In this document: piece by piece, positions 13,561 to 13,616 of the stretch | How positions within the stretch are numbered: the stretch's first letter is position 1 | Layout of the letters: each line of letters starts with the position of its first letter | Source of the DNA: DATMBL01 sp035559295 | GTDB lineage: Bacteria; Desulfobacterota; Binatia; UBA9968 | NCBI GenBank assembly: GCA_035559295.1 | Contig: DATMBL010000300.1 | Span: forward strand, 1 to 13,616 | DNA length: 13,616 nt | Direction: 5' to 3' | The notes under the pieces: model-generated | What the model saw: only the letters and a program-made list of their open reading frames with translations | What the model was told of the DNA's origin: nothing | Database searches by the model: none | Made by a program: the position numbers and the translations under genes

Positions 13561-13616
13561 ATGGACGCCCAGCGACGCAGGGACCTGGTCTTTCTGGTTT
13601 TGGCAGGAGTCTTTGT
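13561..13616 (+). CDS. N-terminus of a membrane protein, cut by the window end (possible queuosine precursor transporter)
   Basis: Eighteen codons starting with ATG 13561: a short basic head (Asp-Ala-Gln-Arg-Arg-Arg-Asp) followed by the hydrophobic LVFLVLAGVF, the start of a first membrane helix. The RR-D-x-V-F-L-V-L-A-G pattern recalls the N-terminus of VUT/YhhQ-type queuosine precursor transporters, but 18 residues cannot prove this. AGGAG (13538-13542) is 18 bases upstream, farther than ideal. The promoter at 13466-13494 points to it. Confidence 0.45.
   Translation, partial: MDAQRRRDLVFLVLAGVF

Noticed and set aside
13370..13616. Open plus-strand frame running off the window end
   Set aside because: The peptide is Arg/Ser-rich with no domain, runs through the promoter elements and overlaps the better-supported membrane protein start in another frame.
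1..13616. Mobile elements, CRISPR, toxin-antitoxin or defence genes
   Set aside because: No transposase, integrase, att-like repeats flanking genes, regularly spaced repeats, or toxin/antitoxin pair is seen; every sizeable frame is explained by the genes listed.

Overview
The window is about 13.6 kb of GC-rich bacterial DNA, densely packed and mostly housekeeping. No rRNA, tRNA, CRISPR array, transposase or phage gene is visible. The mix suggests a soil or groundwater lineage of the deltaproteobacterial / Candidatus Binatota / Rokubacteria kind: secDF-recJ gene order, a Bug/TctC-type receptor, a NitT/TauT-like binding protein without a signal peptide, and a DUF4112 protein. That placement is inference from gene content and protein style, not a database result.

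Layout. (1) 1-2592, plus strand: the tail of secF, then recJ, then a DprA/Smf-like gene interrupted by an in-frame TAA. A 42-codon frame of doubtful status overlaps the recJ stop and the DprA-like start. (2) 2589-5261, minus strand: a substrate-binding protein gene, a tRNA-dihydrouridine synthase gene and maf. Gaps are 22 bases and then a 3-base overlap, so they probably form one transcript. maf converges on the DprA-like gene, and both end in the same CTAG. (3) 5262-6990, minus strand: a spacer with a nested inverted repeat, a Bug/TctC receptor gene with its own likely promoter and a hairpin at the predicted transcript start, and an unrecognised 145-residue gene. (4) 7060-7533, plus strand: a DUF4112 membrane protein, divergent from the 145-residue gene. 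(5) 7632-13292, minus strand: polA, hsp20 and lon in transcription order. hsp20 and lon are tightly coupled and have a good sigma70-type promoter in the gap after polA. (6) 13293-13616: a regulatory spacer with a promoter flanked by an inverted repeat, then the first 18 codons of a plus-strand membrane protein.

Function. Most genes serve genome and protein upkeep: RecJ and Pol I in repair, Lon and Hsp20 in protein quality control, Maf in nucleotide-pool cleaning, Dus in tRNA modification and SecF in export. The two binding proteins are solute-capture genes whose membrane partners are not in the window. I found no convincing new multi-gene system. The best leads are the nonsense codon in the DprA-like gene, the sequence of Pol I (Tyr at the ddNTP-discrimination position and degraded proofreading motifs), and several specific regulatory structures in the spacers.
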